Shown here one piece after another: positions 16,479 through 25,505 of a stretch of 64,000 nucleotides of DNA. The notes under the pieces were generated by a model. The model worked only from the letters and a program-made list of their open reading frames with translations. It had not been told where the DNA came from and did no database searches. Location of the stretch: positions 4,252,185 to 4,316,184 of the forward strand of contig NZ_CP089293.1 in assembly GCF_021919345.1 (NCBI RefSeq). Direction: 5' to 3'. Every line of letters starts with the position of its first letter. Position 1 is the stretch's first letter. The position numbers were made by a program, and so were the translations under genes. The DNA comes from Paenarthrobacter nicotinovorans. GTDB lineage: Bacteria > Actinomycetota > Actinomycetes > Actinomycetales > Micrococcaceae.

Positions 16479-17921
16479 TCAGACCGACTGCTTTACTTTC
16501 ACAGTCCGGCCGTATCGGAAGTGGAAATACAGGTAGCAGGCAGCCACAAAGGGGATACCGAAGTAGAGGGCAGCGACCTGCGCGGGATCGGACGCAATGC
16601 CCACCAGTGAGAGCAGGCACAGTCCGAAGGCCAGGATCGGAACTACAGGGAAGAACGGTGCCTTGTAGGCAAGGTCAGCCACCCGTCCCCCGTTGCGGAC
16701 AAAGGCCCGGCGATGGAAGAAATGCGAGGCGGTGATGGACATCCATACCCCGACGACGGCGAAGCCGGCTACGGAGACGAGGGCCAGGTACACGGTCTCC
16801 GGAGCAGCCACGCTGCTGATCAGGGACGCCAGCCCTCCCACCATGCTGACGGACAGGGCAAGGAGTGGGATGCCCCGGCGGGTGAGGCGCTTGAGCGCCT
16901 TGGGAGCGTGCCCTTCGTCTGCAAGGGAGTAGAGCATGCGGGCACAGGAGAACAGGCCGCTGTTTCCGGCGGACAGGAGGGCGGTGATGATGACGAAGTT
17001 CATGATGTCCGCCGCGAAGGGAAGGCCTACGGACGAGAAAACAGTGACGAACGGGCTCTCATCCAGTCCCACCTGGTCATAAGGAACGGTTGCGGCGATG
17101 ACGGCGATTGCCCCCACGAAGAAGATCAGGAGGCGGATGACCGTGCTGCGCATGGCCTTGGGGATGTTCCGTGCCGGATCCTTGGTTTCGCCTGCCGCCA
17201 CGCCAATCAATTCCGAGCCGGAGAAAGCGTAGAAGACGGCCAGGGCTGTCACCAGGACGCCGGAGAAGCCGTTGGGAAACAGGCCGCCTGAGGTATTGAA
17301 GTTCTCGAACAGGAACGGGTGGTGGTCGTTGTCCGAGAGTGGATGGAATCCGAACAGTGCCGCCCCGCCGAACACGATCAGTGCGATGATCGCTCCGACT
17401 TTGATGATGGAGAACCAGAATTCAGATTCGCCAAAGAACTTGGACGAGAGCGCATTGAAGCCGAAGAGCATGGCAGCGAACACCAGGCACCACACCCATA
17501 CCTCGACACCCGGGAACCACCGCTGCATGAGCAGGCCCGAGGCCGTGAACTCCGAACCGATCGCCACCGCCCAGCACAGCCAGTAGAGCCAGGCGGTGGT
17601 GAAGCCGGTAGCCGGACCAATTGAACGGGAAGCGTAGATGTGGAAGGCACCCGAGACCGGGTAGGCAATGGCGAGCTCGCCAAGGCAGGCCATCACCAGG
17701 TAGACCACGAAGGCCCCCACCAGGTAGGCGATGACTGCGCCCAAGGGGCCTGCCTGGGAGATGGTGTAGCCCGAGCTGAGGAACAAGCCTGAGCCGATGA
17801 CACCTCCCATGGCGATCATGATCAGGTGACGCGGACCCATGGAACGGCGAAGGCCTGTTTCCAAAGGCGCCGGAGGGGCGTCAGCCGGGTGGTCCAGTTT
17901 CAGGGGGGTTGATGATTCCAT
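16479..17921 (-). CDS. Amino acid permease, AAT/CycA-LysP type
   Basis: A 480-residue APC transporter with twelve predicted helices. Helix 1 carries GGVIGSGLFLSSG, followed by the ELAIAYPVSGAF loop and the conserved SGSELIGVAAGE in helix 6. It resembles amino acid:H+ symporters of the AAT family. It is the first gene of the operon with alr and an IclR regulator, so uptake of alanine, serine or their D-forms is a reasonable inference but not shown. The region upstream to 18105 (about 180 bp) is AT-richer and holds the promoter. Confidence 0.87.
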   Translation of the reverse strand: MESSTPLKLDHPADAPPAPLETGLRRSMGPRHLIMIAMGGVIGSGLFLSSGYTISQAGPLGAVIAYLVGAFVVYLVMACLGELAIAYPVSGAFHIYASRSIGPATGFTTAWLYWLCWAVAIGSEFTASGLLMQRWFPGVEVWVWCLVFAAMLFGFNALSSKFFGESEFWFSIIKVGAIIALIVFGGAALFGFHPLSDNDHHPFLFENFNTSGGLFPNGFSGVLVTALAVFYAFSGSELIGVAAGETKDPARNIPKAMRSTVIRLLIFFVGAIAVIAATVPYDQVGLDESPFVTVFSSVGLPFAADIMNFVIITALLSAGNSGLFSCARMLYSLADEGHAPKALKRLTRRGIPLLALSVSMVGGLASLISSVAAPETVYLALVSVAGFAVVGVWMSITASHFFHRRAFVRNGGRVADLAYKAPFFPVVPILAFGLCLLSLVGIASDPAQVAALYFGIPFVAACYLYFHFRYGRTVKVKQSV

Positions 17922-18105
17922 GACTCGTCTCCGATAAGTGAAAGATGCGATCGGGACGCCTGGGACTTCCTGCGCGGGGGAGCCGGAGGCGCGCTTGTAG
18001 TGACGAAGGTAACACAGAATCAGCTCAAATAGTCATTAAAAACATTTATGAATGTCTATAACGCACATCTTGTGAGGAAAGTGGGCCCGGACCGGGCCCG
18101 CTGCA

Positions 18106-18795
18106 TCAGTAGTCCGGGTTGCTCGGCACCACCAGTCCGGTCTCGTAGGCGTAGACAACCACCTGCACGCGATCCCGCAGCTGCAGCTTGCTCAGGATCC
18201 GGCGGACGTGCGTCTTCACAGTGGCCTCGGAGAGGAAGAACTTATGGGCGATCTCCGCATTGGACAGACCCTCGGCGATGGTCGTGAGGATTTCGGTTTC
18301 GCGCGGCGTGAGTTCGCCAAGCAAGGGATCCCGGTGGGGTGCGGGCGAATGGCCCGGCACTGCACCGCCCCGGACATACGTCTCTAGGAGCCGCTGCGTT
18401 ACACGCGGGGCGACGACGGCGTCACCGCTCGCCACGAGCCGCACCGCATGGACGAGCTCTACCGGGGCAACGTCCTTGAGGAGGAAGGCAGAGGCTCCGG
18501 CCTGCAAACCGGTGAAGGCGTACTCATCGAGGTCGAACGTGGTCAGGATGATGACCCGCGCTTCCGAACCTGAATCGGAGATACGCCGCGTTGCCTCGAT
18601 CCCGTCCATGGTGGGCATTCGGACGTCCATCAGCACCACGTCAGGTTGCAAGGCTTCGACCTGGCGGACGGCTTCAGCGCCATCGGACGCCTCGCCCACT
18701 ACATGGAAGTCTTCTTCGCCTTCCAGAATGAGTCGGAAGCCCATCCTGAGCAGCGGCTGGTCGTCCACGAGCAGCACTTTGATGTCATTGGTCAT
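18106..18795 (-). CDS. NarL/LuxR-type response regulator
   Basis: A 229-residue two-component regulator. The receiver domain has KVLLVDDQPLLRMGF, phospho-acceptor Asp in VVLMDVRMP, Thr in ILTTFDLD and Lys in FLLKDVAP. The C-terminal LuxR HTH reads LTPRETEILTTIAEGLSNAEI. The ATG at 18795 overlaps the TGA of the kinase gene (ATGA), so the start is secure. With the kinase and the ABC genes upstream it forms a four-gene minus-strand operon. Confidence 0.95.
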   Translation of the reverse strand: MTNDIKVLLVDDQPLLRMGFRLILEGEEDFHVVGEASDGAEAVRQVEALQPDVVLMDVRMPTMDGIEATRRISDSGSEARVIILTTFDLDEYAFTGLQAGASAFLLKDVAPVELVHAVRLVASGDAVVAPRVTQRLLETYVRGGAVPGHSPAPHRDPLLGELTPRETEILTTIAEGLSNAEIAHKFFLSEATVKTHVRRILSKLQLRDRVQVVVYAYETGLVVPSNPDY

Positions 18796-20081
18796 GATTC
18801 CCCCTTGTCGCCGTTCCAGTGGAGGTCGGCGTGGACCGCCCAACCGCCTCTTTTGCCTGGACCGGCAGTAACGATTCCAGCATAGATTCCAGCGCGTTCA
18901 TTCATTCCGGCAATGCCCAGCCCTGTGCCCAGGCTGCCAATCGATTCGCTGCCACCGTCCCTGGTTCCGCGTCCGTCGTCGAGGACATCAATGGTGACCA
19001 CATCGCCGTCGCGGGCCACCTGGACGTCCACCCGGCTCAACGAGCGTCCGTAACGCAACACGTTGGTCAGGGATTCCTGCACGATCCTGTAGACGGTGAG
19101 CTCGAACGCCGGGTCGGCCGGCAACGCCGGCCCGGTGTGCGCATAATGCAATGGCAGGCCGGCCGTGCGGAAGCCCTCCAGGAGCTTGGCCAGGTTGTAC
19201 CCGGACTCAAGCGGCGTGAGCGGGGCCGGCCGGCCTGAATCATCACGTAGAACCCCCAGAACACGCCGCATATCCGCCAGGGCGGTGCGTCCGGTCCGCG
19301 AGAGTTCGCCAAGCACCTCGCCGGCACGTTCCGGATCCTTCTTGACCACAACTGCCGCACCATCCGAAAGACTGATCATGACCGTCAAAGAGTGGGCGAC
19401 GACGTCGTGCATTTCGCGGGCGATGCGGTTGCGTTCGGTGACCTTGCCCAGCCGCGTGGTCCGGGCGGCCCAGGCAGCGATCTCCGCTTCGTGTTCCCGT
19501 CGCTGGCGAACCGAAATGCCAATGCCCGTGGCCAGCAGGTTCGACAACATGATGGTGACCGCCGTGGCGATGTTGTTGATGAGGTGGAAATTCTCCGGAA
19601 CGTCCTGAAGCGTGTCCATCTGGGCCGGGCTAGTCCACATGAACAGGTAAAGCAGGCTCAGGGGCAGGCTTGCGGCGATAAAGACCGCAAACGTGATCCC
19701 GCGCTTCCGGAGGGAAGCCACCGCATAAAGGGCGAACCACAGGCCTGCCGAAACGTTGGAGCCCCAGGGGTTCAGGATGGTCGCCGAGATTTCCAGCAGG
19801 GCCACGGCCAGGACCACCTGGAGCGGGAACTGCCTCCTGAAGACCAATGCCAAGGCAATAAGGAGCAGTATGGCCACCACGAGCCATTTGCCCTCACCGA
19901 TCGAGGCGACGATGGTGGGCAACGCCAACAACACGTAGCAAAGCACCACCACGGCGTCCATGGCACGGGGACGCGTGAAGAAGTACCGCCGGATCCTGCC
20001 CCGGCGGCGTTGGGCAATTTCAGCGAAGGACGCGTCGGCCACGGCGGCCGGCGCGTCCTTCATCTGTGGAGCTTCAGTCAT
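18792..20081 (-). CDS. Sensor histidine kinase, HisKA_3 type
   Basis: A 429-residue NarX/DesK-like kinase. About six hydrophobic segments in the first 190 residues form the sensor. The dimerisation box has REMHDVVAHSL with the phospho-acceptor His, and the ATPase domain has VLDDGRGTRDG and the GTGLGIAGMNERA lid. No large extracellular sensor loop is visible, so it probably senses a membrane or envelope signal. It is 26 bp downstream of the ABC permease gene and coupled to the regulator gene. Confidence 0.94.
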   Translation of the reverse strand: MTEAPQMKDAPAAVADASFAEIAQRRRGRIRRYFFTRPRAMDAVVVLCYVLLALPTIVASIGEGKWLVVAILLLIALALVFRRQFPLQVVLAVALLEISATILNPWGSNVSAGLWFALYAVASLRKRGITFAVFIAASLPLSLLYLFMWTSPAQMDTLQDVPENFHLINNIATAVTIMLSNLLATGIGISVRQRREHEAEIAAWAARTTRLGKVTERNRIAREMHDVVAHSLTVMISLSDGAAVVVKKDPERAGEVLGELSRTGRTALADMRRVLGVLRDDSGRPAPLTPLESGYNLAKLLEGFRTAGLPLHYAHTGPALPADPAFELTVYRIVQESLTNVLRYGRSLSRVDVQVARDGDVVTIDVLDDGRGTRDGGSESIGSLGTGLGIAGMNERAGIYAGIVTAGPGKRGGWAVHADLHWNGDKGES

Positions 20082-20107
20082 GAATTGAGCCTAGAGGGCA
20101 CGTCGGC

Positions 20108-21007
20108 CTAGACGTCGCGCTTCTTGATCACGATGATGGCCGGAATCAGGAAGACCAGCACGTAGCCCAGGAAGATCAACCCACCCTGCCACGGGTCGAT
20201 GACGCCGTCGGTGTGACCGATGGAAAGGAACCTGCCACCAGCCTCGCTGGGAATGTACTGCGGCACGTACTTCCAGAAGTCGCCCGGCACCAGTGAGAGG
20301 AAGCCGGATGCGATCGACAGTACGAAGAACAGTGCGACAAGTACGGTCACGCCACCGGCCGAGTTGCGCAGGAGGGTTCCCAACGAAAGACCGATCAAAG
20401 CTACGCCGGCAACATACAGGCCACCGGTGAAGATGCTGTACAGGACACCGTCAGTGGACCACGTCAGATCAATATCCAGGCCCTGGAAGACGGGCATGGC
20501 GATGAGGAATGTCAATACGGCGGCAATGGTGGTGATGACGTAGGAGAGGACCACCAGAAGCAGCGCCTTGGCCGCGAAGGCCGGAATGCGCTTGGGAACT
20601 GCGTTCATGGTTGAACGGATCATGCCGGTGGCGTACTCGGACGAAATGAAGAGCACGGCCAGCGAGCCAAGGACCAAGGTGCCGATCTGGATGCCGGCAT
20701 TGGGCAGGTTGTAGAGGTCGAATCCGGACCCCGGCGGGAAGGATTTCGTCAGCATCTCGCCGGTGACGGGCTGGCCGGCATCCTTGGCCTGCTTGATCAT
20801 CTGATCAAGGAAGGTGAAGCGGATCAAAACGGCAAGGGCACCCACGCCCACTGTGGCAATAAGAGTCACAGCGAGCAGGATCACGGTGGACGTCAGTGAG
20901 CGGAGCTTGATCCACTCCGACTTGACTACTCCCCCAAAAGTAACGCCGCGGACCCCGGCCGATGCGTGGGCCGGTGCTTTGGTGCGGTTTTCAGTCATGG
21001 TGCTCAT
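20108..21007 (-). CDS. ABC-2 type transporter permease
   Basis: A 299-residue membrane protein with about six transmembrane segments and a long extracellular loop after the first (around residues 65-110). The early GVVKSEWIKLRSLTSTVILL is typical of ABC-2 permeases of bacitracin/lantibiotic-type exporters. It starts 5 bp after the ATPase gene. The pair is likely the target of the adjacent two-component system; substrate unknown. Confidence 0.87.
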   Translation of the reverse strand: MSTMTENRTKAPAHASAGVRGVTFGGVVKSEWIKLRSLTSTVILLAVTLIATVGVGALAVLIRFTFLDQMIKQAKDAGQPVTGEMLTKSFPPGSGFDLYNLPNAGIQIGTLVLGSLAVLFISSEYATGMIRSTMNAVPKRIPAFAAKALLLVVLSYVITTIAAVLTFLIAMPVFQGLDIDLTWSTDGVLYSIFTGGLYVAGVALIGLSLGTLLRNSAGGVTVLVALFFVLSIASGFLSLVPGDFWKYVPQYIPSEAGGRFLSIGHTDGVIDPWQGGLIFLGYVLVFLIPAIIVIKKRDV

Positions 21008-21012
21008 TGTCC

Positions 21013-21954
21013 TTACTTTCCTTCCGGGGCGGCAGAGACAGGCTCACCGGACATATGGGATTGGTACTCCACTTCGTCCTTGGTGAGATTGAAGTAGGCA
21101 TCTTCCAGCGAGGAAACCTGCGGCGTCAGTTCGTAGACCAGTACGTTGTTGTCCAAGGCAACCTGGGCGATCTCACGCGGTTGCAGACCCACCACTTCCA
21201 GGGTCTCCGTCTGGCTCTGGTCCACCCGGACACCGTCTCCCACCAGCAAGGCCGACAGCTGGCTGGCAGCTGAGGTACGGACCAACGTTTTGGCCTGCTG
21301 GGCTCCGGCGATGATGTCCTGCACAGGAGCATCCGCGATGATCCTGCCCCGGCCGATCACAATCAGGTGGTCGGCGGTCTGCGCCATTTCGCTCATCAAG
21401 TGCGACGAAAGGAAAACGGTCTTGCCCTGGCTGGCCAGGTACTTGACCAGATTGCGCACCCACAGCACGCCTTCAGGATCGAGTCCGTTGACGGGCTCGT
21501 CGAGGATGAGGGTCTGAGGGTCACCGAGGAGTGCGGCTGCAATGCCAAGGCGCTGGCCCATACCCAGCGAGAATCCCCCAGCCTTCTTCTTCGCCACGGC
21601 GCCGAGCCCGGTCATCTCAATGACCTCGTGAACGCGGGCGGTAGGAATGCTGTGCGTTGCAGCCATGGCCAGCAGGTGGTTGTAGGCACTGCGGCTGGTG
21701 TGGACAGCCTTGGCATCCAGCAAGGCACCTACCTGGTGCAGGGGAGCCTTGTGCTGCGCATAGTGCAGGCCGTTGACCGTGACGTCGCCCGATGTGGGAG
21801 AGTCAAGCCCCATGATCATGCGCATCGTGGTGGACTTGCCGGCACCGTTCGGGCCCAGGAAGCCCGTCACCCGTCCAGCCTGGACAGTGAAACTGACACC
21901 GCCGACGGCAGTTTTCTGGCCGTAGACCTTAGTCAGGCCCTTTGCTTCGATCAT
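21013..21954 (-). CDS. ABC transporter ATP-binding protein
   Basis: A 313-residue ATPase: Walker A GPNGAGKST, Q-loop region, signature FSLGMGQRLG, Walker B LILDEPVNGLDPEG, H-loop SSHLMSEMA, and a C-terminal DrrA/BcrA-like extension of about 90 residues. The start MIEAKGLTKVYG at 21954 has GGAGGGGAA at suitable distance; an upstream in-frame start at 21981 is less likely. First gene of the operon with the permease, kinase and regulator. Confidence 0.93.
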   Translation of the reverse strand: MIEAKGLTKVYGQKTAVGGVSFTVQAGRVTGFLGPNGAGKSTTMRMIMGLDSPTSGDVTVNGLHYAQHKAPLHQVGALLDAKAVHTSRSAYNHLLAMAATHSIPTARVHEVIEMTGLGAVAKKKAGGFSLGMGQRLGIAAALLGDPQTLILDEPVNGLDPEGVLWVRNLVKYLASQGKTVFLSSHLMSEMAQTADHLIVIGRGRIIADAPVQDIIAGAQQAKTLVRTSAASQLSALLVGDGVRVDQSQTETLEVVGLQPREIAQVALDNNVLVYELTPQVSSLEDAYFNLTKDEVEYQSHMSGEPVSAAPEGK

Positions 21955-22107
21955 GGAAGCGTTCCCCTCCTCGGAGCACATAAATGTGCAGGTGAGTTTT
22001 GAATGTACTCACCACGCTACTCAGGGAGGCCGCCCAAATCGCCTGTCTCAGGGATGATTCAGGGTTCAGTCAGGGTAGTCCTACCGGATGACCCCGGTCA
22101 GTCCGCT

Positions 22108-23613
22108 TCAGTCAGCCACCGGAAGCGACGAGTACACGCGCAGGACGCGAGGCTTCACCGTGAAGGTAGCCGAGCGGACTCCAGGCGTAGGTTCACCGTC
22201 GACGGCCAGCACCAACGGCTGCCCAATGGCTTCGACGGTAATCTCTGTAGCCTCGGCAAGGTGGGTGACCTTCGAGGCCGACACGGTGCCGGTAACGACG
22301 GCCCACAGCAAACGCGCACGTGCGAATGGTTCGTCCGCCGTGATCATGCGGAGGTCGAACACACCATCATCCAGCACAGGACGGCGGATGGGCGCATGGT
22401 CGCTGGGATAGAACCTTCCCCTGCCCATGTAGAGAATCCAGAGCTTGTGCTTTTGTCCGTTCACCGTGAGCGTGGTGGGGGAATTCACGCCGAAGGTCCG
22501 GAGCGATGCCACCACACTTGCGAGCGGCTTGCCCATGGCCGGCTGCAGGCGCTCACGCCGCCTGACCAGATTGGGGTACACGCCCACACTCGCCGTATTC
22601 AGCATGGCCAGCTCCGAGGTCTCCGGCTTCTCAACGAGGCCGCGCTGGACAACAACATGGCCCAGGTCCACGGACGCTGCGAAACCATTGGCCAAGGCGT
22701 CCAGGACGTCCTCGATCGAGCGGGCGCCGAGATCGCGCGCGAAGTGATTCAGCGTCCCTCCCGGCAGAACCGCCAGAGGCAGTGAATGTTCGACGGCGGC
22801 AGCAGCCGCCGCTCCCACCGTTCCGTCGCCGCCCCATACGCCCAGCGCTACGGTTCCGGGCCGGGTTGCTGCGGCCTTGACCTCTTCGGCGACATCCTCC
22901 CCTTCGGAAATCTCTCGTATATAAGCCTTGGGGAATACTCGTCGCAGCAGTTCTCCGGTTTCGGGGGAGTAGGACCCGCCCAGGACGTTGACCGCGATAC
23001 TCAGCCCCTCGCCGTCGTGAATTGCCGGAACCTCAGCGGGGGTGCGGCGGGGAGTCGGCTCCGCCGGGCGGGCAGGCCACCACTTACGCGTGAGAAATGC
23101 GGCGCCGGCACCCAAAGCCGAGCCAAAGACGACGTCGGATGGCCAGTGGGCACCCGTGTGCACCCGCGAGTAGGCCACCCCCACGGCGATGGGCGCCAAT
23201 GCAACCCCTATCGCAGGCGAGACGATTCCTGCGCCCACCGCGAAGGCCACAGCGGACGCAGAGTGGCCGGATGGCATCGAAGAGCTTGTGGGCTGCGGAT
23301 TCACGAACCGGAACAACGGCAGATGTTCAGGAAGCGGCCGCCTGCGGGGCAAAGCCCGCTTGAAAATGACGTTGGTAACGCCGGAAGCAACACCCAGTGC
23401 GAGCAAGCCATGGAGCGCCGCCCTGCGGGGTTTCCCTGGAACCGTCGCCATGATCCCGGCAATGCCGAACCACAGCTTGCCTTTCGTCGCCGCGGACGAA
23501 AGCCGCCGGAAGAAGACGTCATGGTCGCCCTGCGGTTGCCGGGAAACAGCCCGCACCAGGAAGTGGTCGAGTTTGACAACACGTTTGGGACCTTTGCCCA
23601 CGAAGCCTCGCAT
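22108..23613 (-). CDS. PAP2 phosphatase - diacylglycerol kinase fusion
   Basis: A 501-residue two-domain protein. Residues about 20-185 are a membrane PAP2 domain with the phosphatase motifs KRALPRRRP, PSGHSAS and SRVHTGAHWPSDV. Residues about 205-500 are a DAGK/sphingosine-kinase-like catalytic domain with GGDGTVG and LPGGTLNHFARDLG. One polypeptide could dephosphorylate one lipid and phosphorylate another. This architecture occurs in actinobacteria, but its reaction is not established. It is divergent from a second PAP2 gene, 55 bp away. Confidence 0.9.
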   Translation of the reverse strand: MRGFVGKGPKRVVKLDHFLVRAVSRQPQGDHDVFFRRLSSAATKGKLWFGIAGIMATVPGKPRRAALHGLLALGVASGVTNVIFKRALPRRRPLPEHLPLFRFVNPQPTSSSMPSGHSASAVAFAVGAGIVSPAIGVALAPIAVGVAYSRVHTGAHWPSDVVFGSALGAGAAFLTRKWWPARPAEPTPRRTPAEVPAIHDGEGLSIAVNVLGGSYSPETGELLRRVFPKAYIREISEGEDVAEEVKAAATRPGTVALGVWGGDGTVGAAAAAAVEHSLPLAVLPGGTLNHFARDLGARSIEDVLDALANGFAASVDLGHVVVQRGLVEKPETSELAMLNTASVGVYPNLVRRRERLQPAMGKPLASVVASLRTFGVNSPTTLTVNGQKHKLWILYMGRGRFYPSDHAPIRRPVLDDGVFDLRMITADEPFARARLLWAVVTGTVSASKVTHLAEATEITVEAIGQPLVLAVDGEPTPGVRSATFTVKPRVLRVYSSLPVAD

Positions 23614-23668
23614 CCCTTCACAGTATCGCCTGCCGGTACTGCAGGGCCGCCATGGCTACGATGAGTTG

Positions 23669-24373
23669 ATGATTCGCGTCCTGACTCCCCGAAGGCAACC
23701 GGACTGGAAGCTGCTTGCCCCTGGAATATTGCTGCTGTGTGCGTTTGTGGTTCCGGGAGTCATGATCCTGGCAGGACAGGGCCAACCTGCCTTCAACAGC
23801 GTAGACACCTGGTGGCAGGCCTTCTCCTTTACGTTGCACTCTCCCTTCTGGGATGGCGTCAACGGGATCCTCAACTGGGTGGGCTACGTGGGGATGCTGT
23901 CGGCCCAGGGAGTGCTGGCCCTCGCCTTGGTGGCTTGGAAACGTCCGGTGACGGCGTTATTCGTTGCGGGCTCCGGAATAGCCACACTGGCGCTCACCCA
24001 GCTGGCCAAAGTCGTAGTAGGCCGGGAAAGGCCTGTGGGGGCCAAGGTCCTCACCGATACCGGTTCATACCCTTCCGGGCATGTATCCGCCACCACCGCC
24101 TTCCTGGTGGTTCTGGCTGTCCTCGCCGGCCGCTGGTGGATGACGACATTGGCCGCATTGGGCATCATCGCCATGATGATCAGCCGGACGTACCTCTCCG
24201 CGCACTGGCTGAGCGATGTCCTGGGCGGTGCCTGCCTGGCCGCCGGCTTGGTGCTCTTGGCTTGGTGGCGATTCCAGGACGTATGCATTCGGGAGAATGC
24301 TTCGTTGGATGGCAGGACTATTTGGGCGGCAAGGGCTTCGCGACGCCGGCAAGCAGGAGAGCCAGCAGAATAG
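23669..24373 (+). CDS. PAP2 family membrane phosphatase
   Basis: A 234-residue integral membrane phosphatase starting MIRVLTPRRQPDWKLL; the longer frame to 23189 is antisense to the fusion gene. The three motifs are KVVVGRERP, PSGHVSATTAF and SRTYLSAHWLSDV, with about six hydrophobic segments. It probably acts on lipid phosphates or undecaprenyl pyrophosphate. Its last 56 bp overlap the 3' end of the convergent MFS gene. Confidence 0.88.
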   Translation: MIRVLTPRRQPDWKLLAPGILLLCAFVVPGVMILAGQGQPAFNSVDTWWQAFSFTLHSPFWDGVNGILNWVGYVGMLSAQGVLALALVAWKRPVTALFVAGSGIATLALTQLAKVVVGRERPVGAKVLTDTGSYPSGHVSATTAFLVVLAVLAGRWWMTTLAALGIIAMMISRTYLSAHWLSDVLGGACLAAGLVLLAWWRFQDVCIRENASLDGRTIWAARASRRRQAGEPAE

Positions 24374-25505
24374 GCGCCCCAATGGCCAGCAAGGCCAGGT
24401 GGATTCCTGTTTGGTCTCCCAAGTAGCCCAGCAGCGGCGGTCCTGCCAGGAAGGCAATGTAGCCGATGGTGGAAACTACGGAGACCCTGGCAGCGGCGTG
24501 TTTGGGATCATCGGCAGCCGCAGACATACCCATGGGGAAGGCCAGCGCCGCCCCAATGCCCCAGAGAGCCGCGCCGACTCCGGCCAAAACCACGTTGCCC
24601 GCGAATACGAACAGGGCCAGGCCCAAGGCGGCTGCGGCCATGCTGGCGCGGAGAACGGCTACCCGGCCAAACTTGTCGATCGCCTTACCGCCAAGGAACC
24701 GCATGATGGTCATGGCCAGGACAAACAGGGCGAACAGCAAAGCGCCGGTGGACTCTGAAGCACCCAGCCCGTCCACCGCTGCCTTGGCGATCCAGTCATT
24801 GCCCGCACCCTCGGTGAGCGTGGCACCCAGGACCACGACGCCGATCAGCAGCGTCCTGCCATCCCGCCAAGCCGTGGGACCCTTGGCGGCCGGCCCGCCG
24901 CCGTCGTGAATTTCCACCGCTTCATGCGGCAAAAAGTACTTGGGGACGGTCAGGGCCAACGCGACAGCGACGGCGGCGATGACCAGCAAGTGCTCGGGCA
25001 GGCCGACTCCCAGTTGGGACAACCCCGCACCGATCAGCGCGCCGAGGAAGGCCCCGCCGCTGAATGCCGCGTGGAACTGCGGCATGATGGTCCGCTCTAG
25101 CCGGTGTTCGACGTCGGCGCCTTCAATGTTCTGGGCTACGTCCCACAGGCCAATGCCGATGCCGAAGAAGAAGAGCGCTACGGCTGTGGCCGGCACGGAC
25201 GCGGCCATCAGGGAGAACGCAATTGCCGCACCCGCGGCTCCTGCCACGATGCCGGCCAACCGAACCGTGTTCGCCGTGCCGATCCGGCCCACCACCCAAC
25301 CCGCAGACGGCAGCGCCAGCAACGAGCCAACCGCGGTGCAGAGCAAGAGCGTGCCCATCTGGCCGGACGTGAGGTTGAGCGCTTCGGTCACAGCCGGAAT
25401 GCGGGCTGCCCAACTGGCGAAGACCAGACCGTTCATGCCGAAGATCAGGAACGTCGCCACTGCCGCGGCCCTGACGTTGGTGGTGCTTCTGGTGTTGGTG
25501 GTCAT
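24318..25505 (-). CDS. MFS transporter, YbjJ-like
   Basis: A 395-residue major facilitator with twelve predicted helices. The first loop FASWAARIPAVTEAL and the WDVAQNIEGADVE element near residue 120 are characteristic of the YbjJ/fucose-permease-like branch. The ATG at 25505 overlaps the TGA of the DeoR gene; the longer frame to 25631 runs into that gene. It is the second gene of a regulator-transporter operon, so a sugar-type substrate is plausible. Confidence 0.88.
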   Translation of the reverse strand: MTTNTRSTTNVRAAAVATFLIFGMNGLVFASWAARIPAVTEALNLTSGQMGTLLLCTAVGSLLALPSAGWVVGRIGTANTVRLAGIVAGAAGAAIAFSLMAASVPATAVALFFFGIGIGLWDVAQNIEGADVEHRLERTIMPQFHAAFSGGAFLGALIGAGLSQLGVGLPEHLLVIAAVAVALALTVPKYFLPHEAVEIHDGGGPAAKGPTAWRDGRTLLIGVVVLGATLTEGAGNDWIAKAAVDGLGASESTGALLFALFVLAMTIMRFLGGKAIDKFGRVAVLRASMAAAALGLALFVFAGNVVLAGVGAALWGIGAALAFPMGMSAAADDPKHAAARVSVVSTIGYIAFLAGPPLLGYLGDQTGIHLALLAIGAPILLALLLAGVAKPLPPK

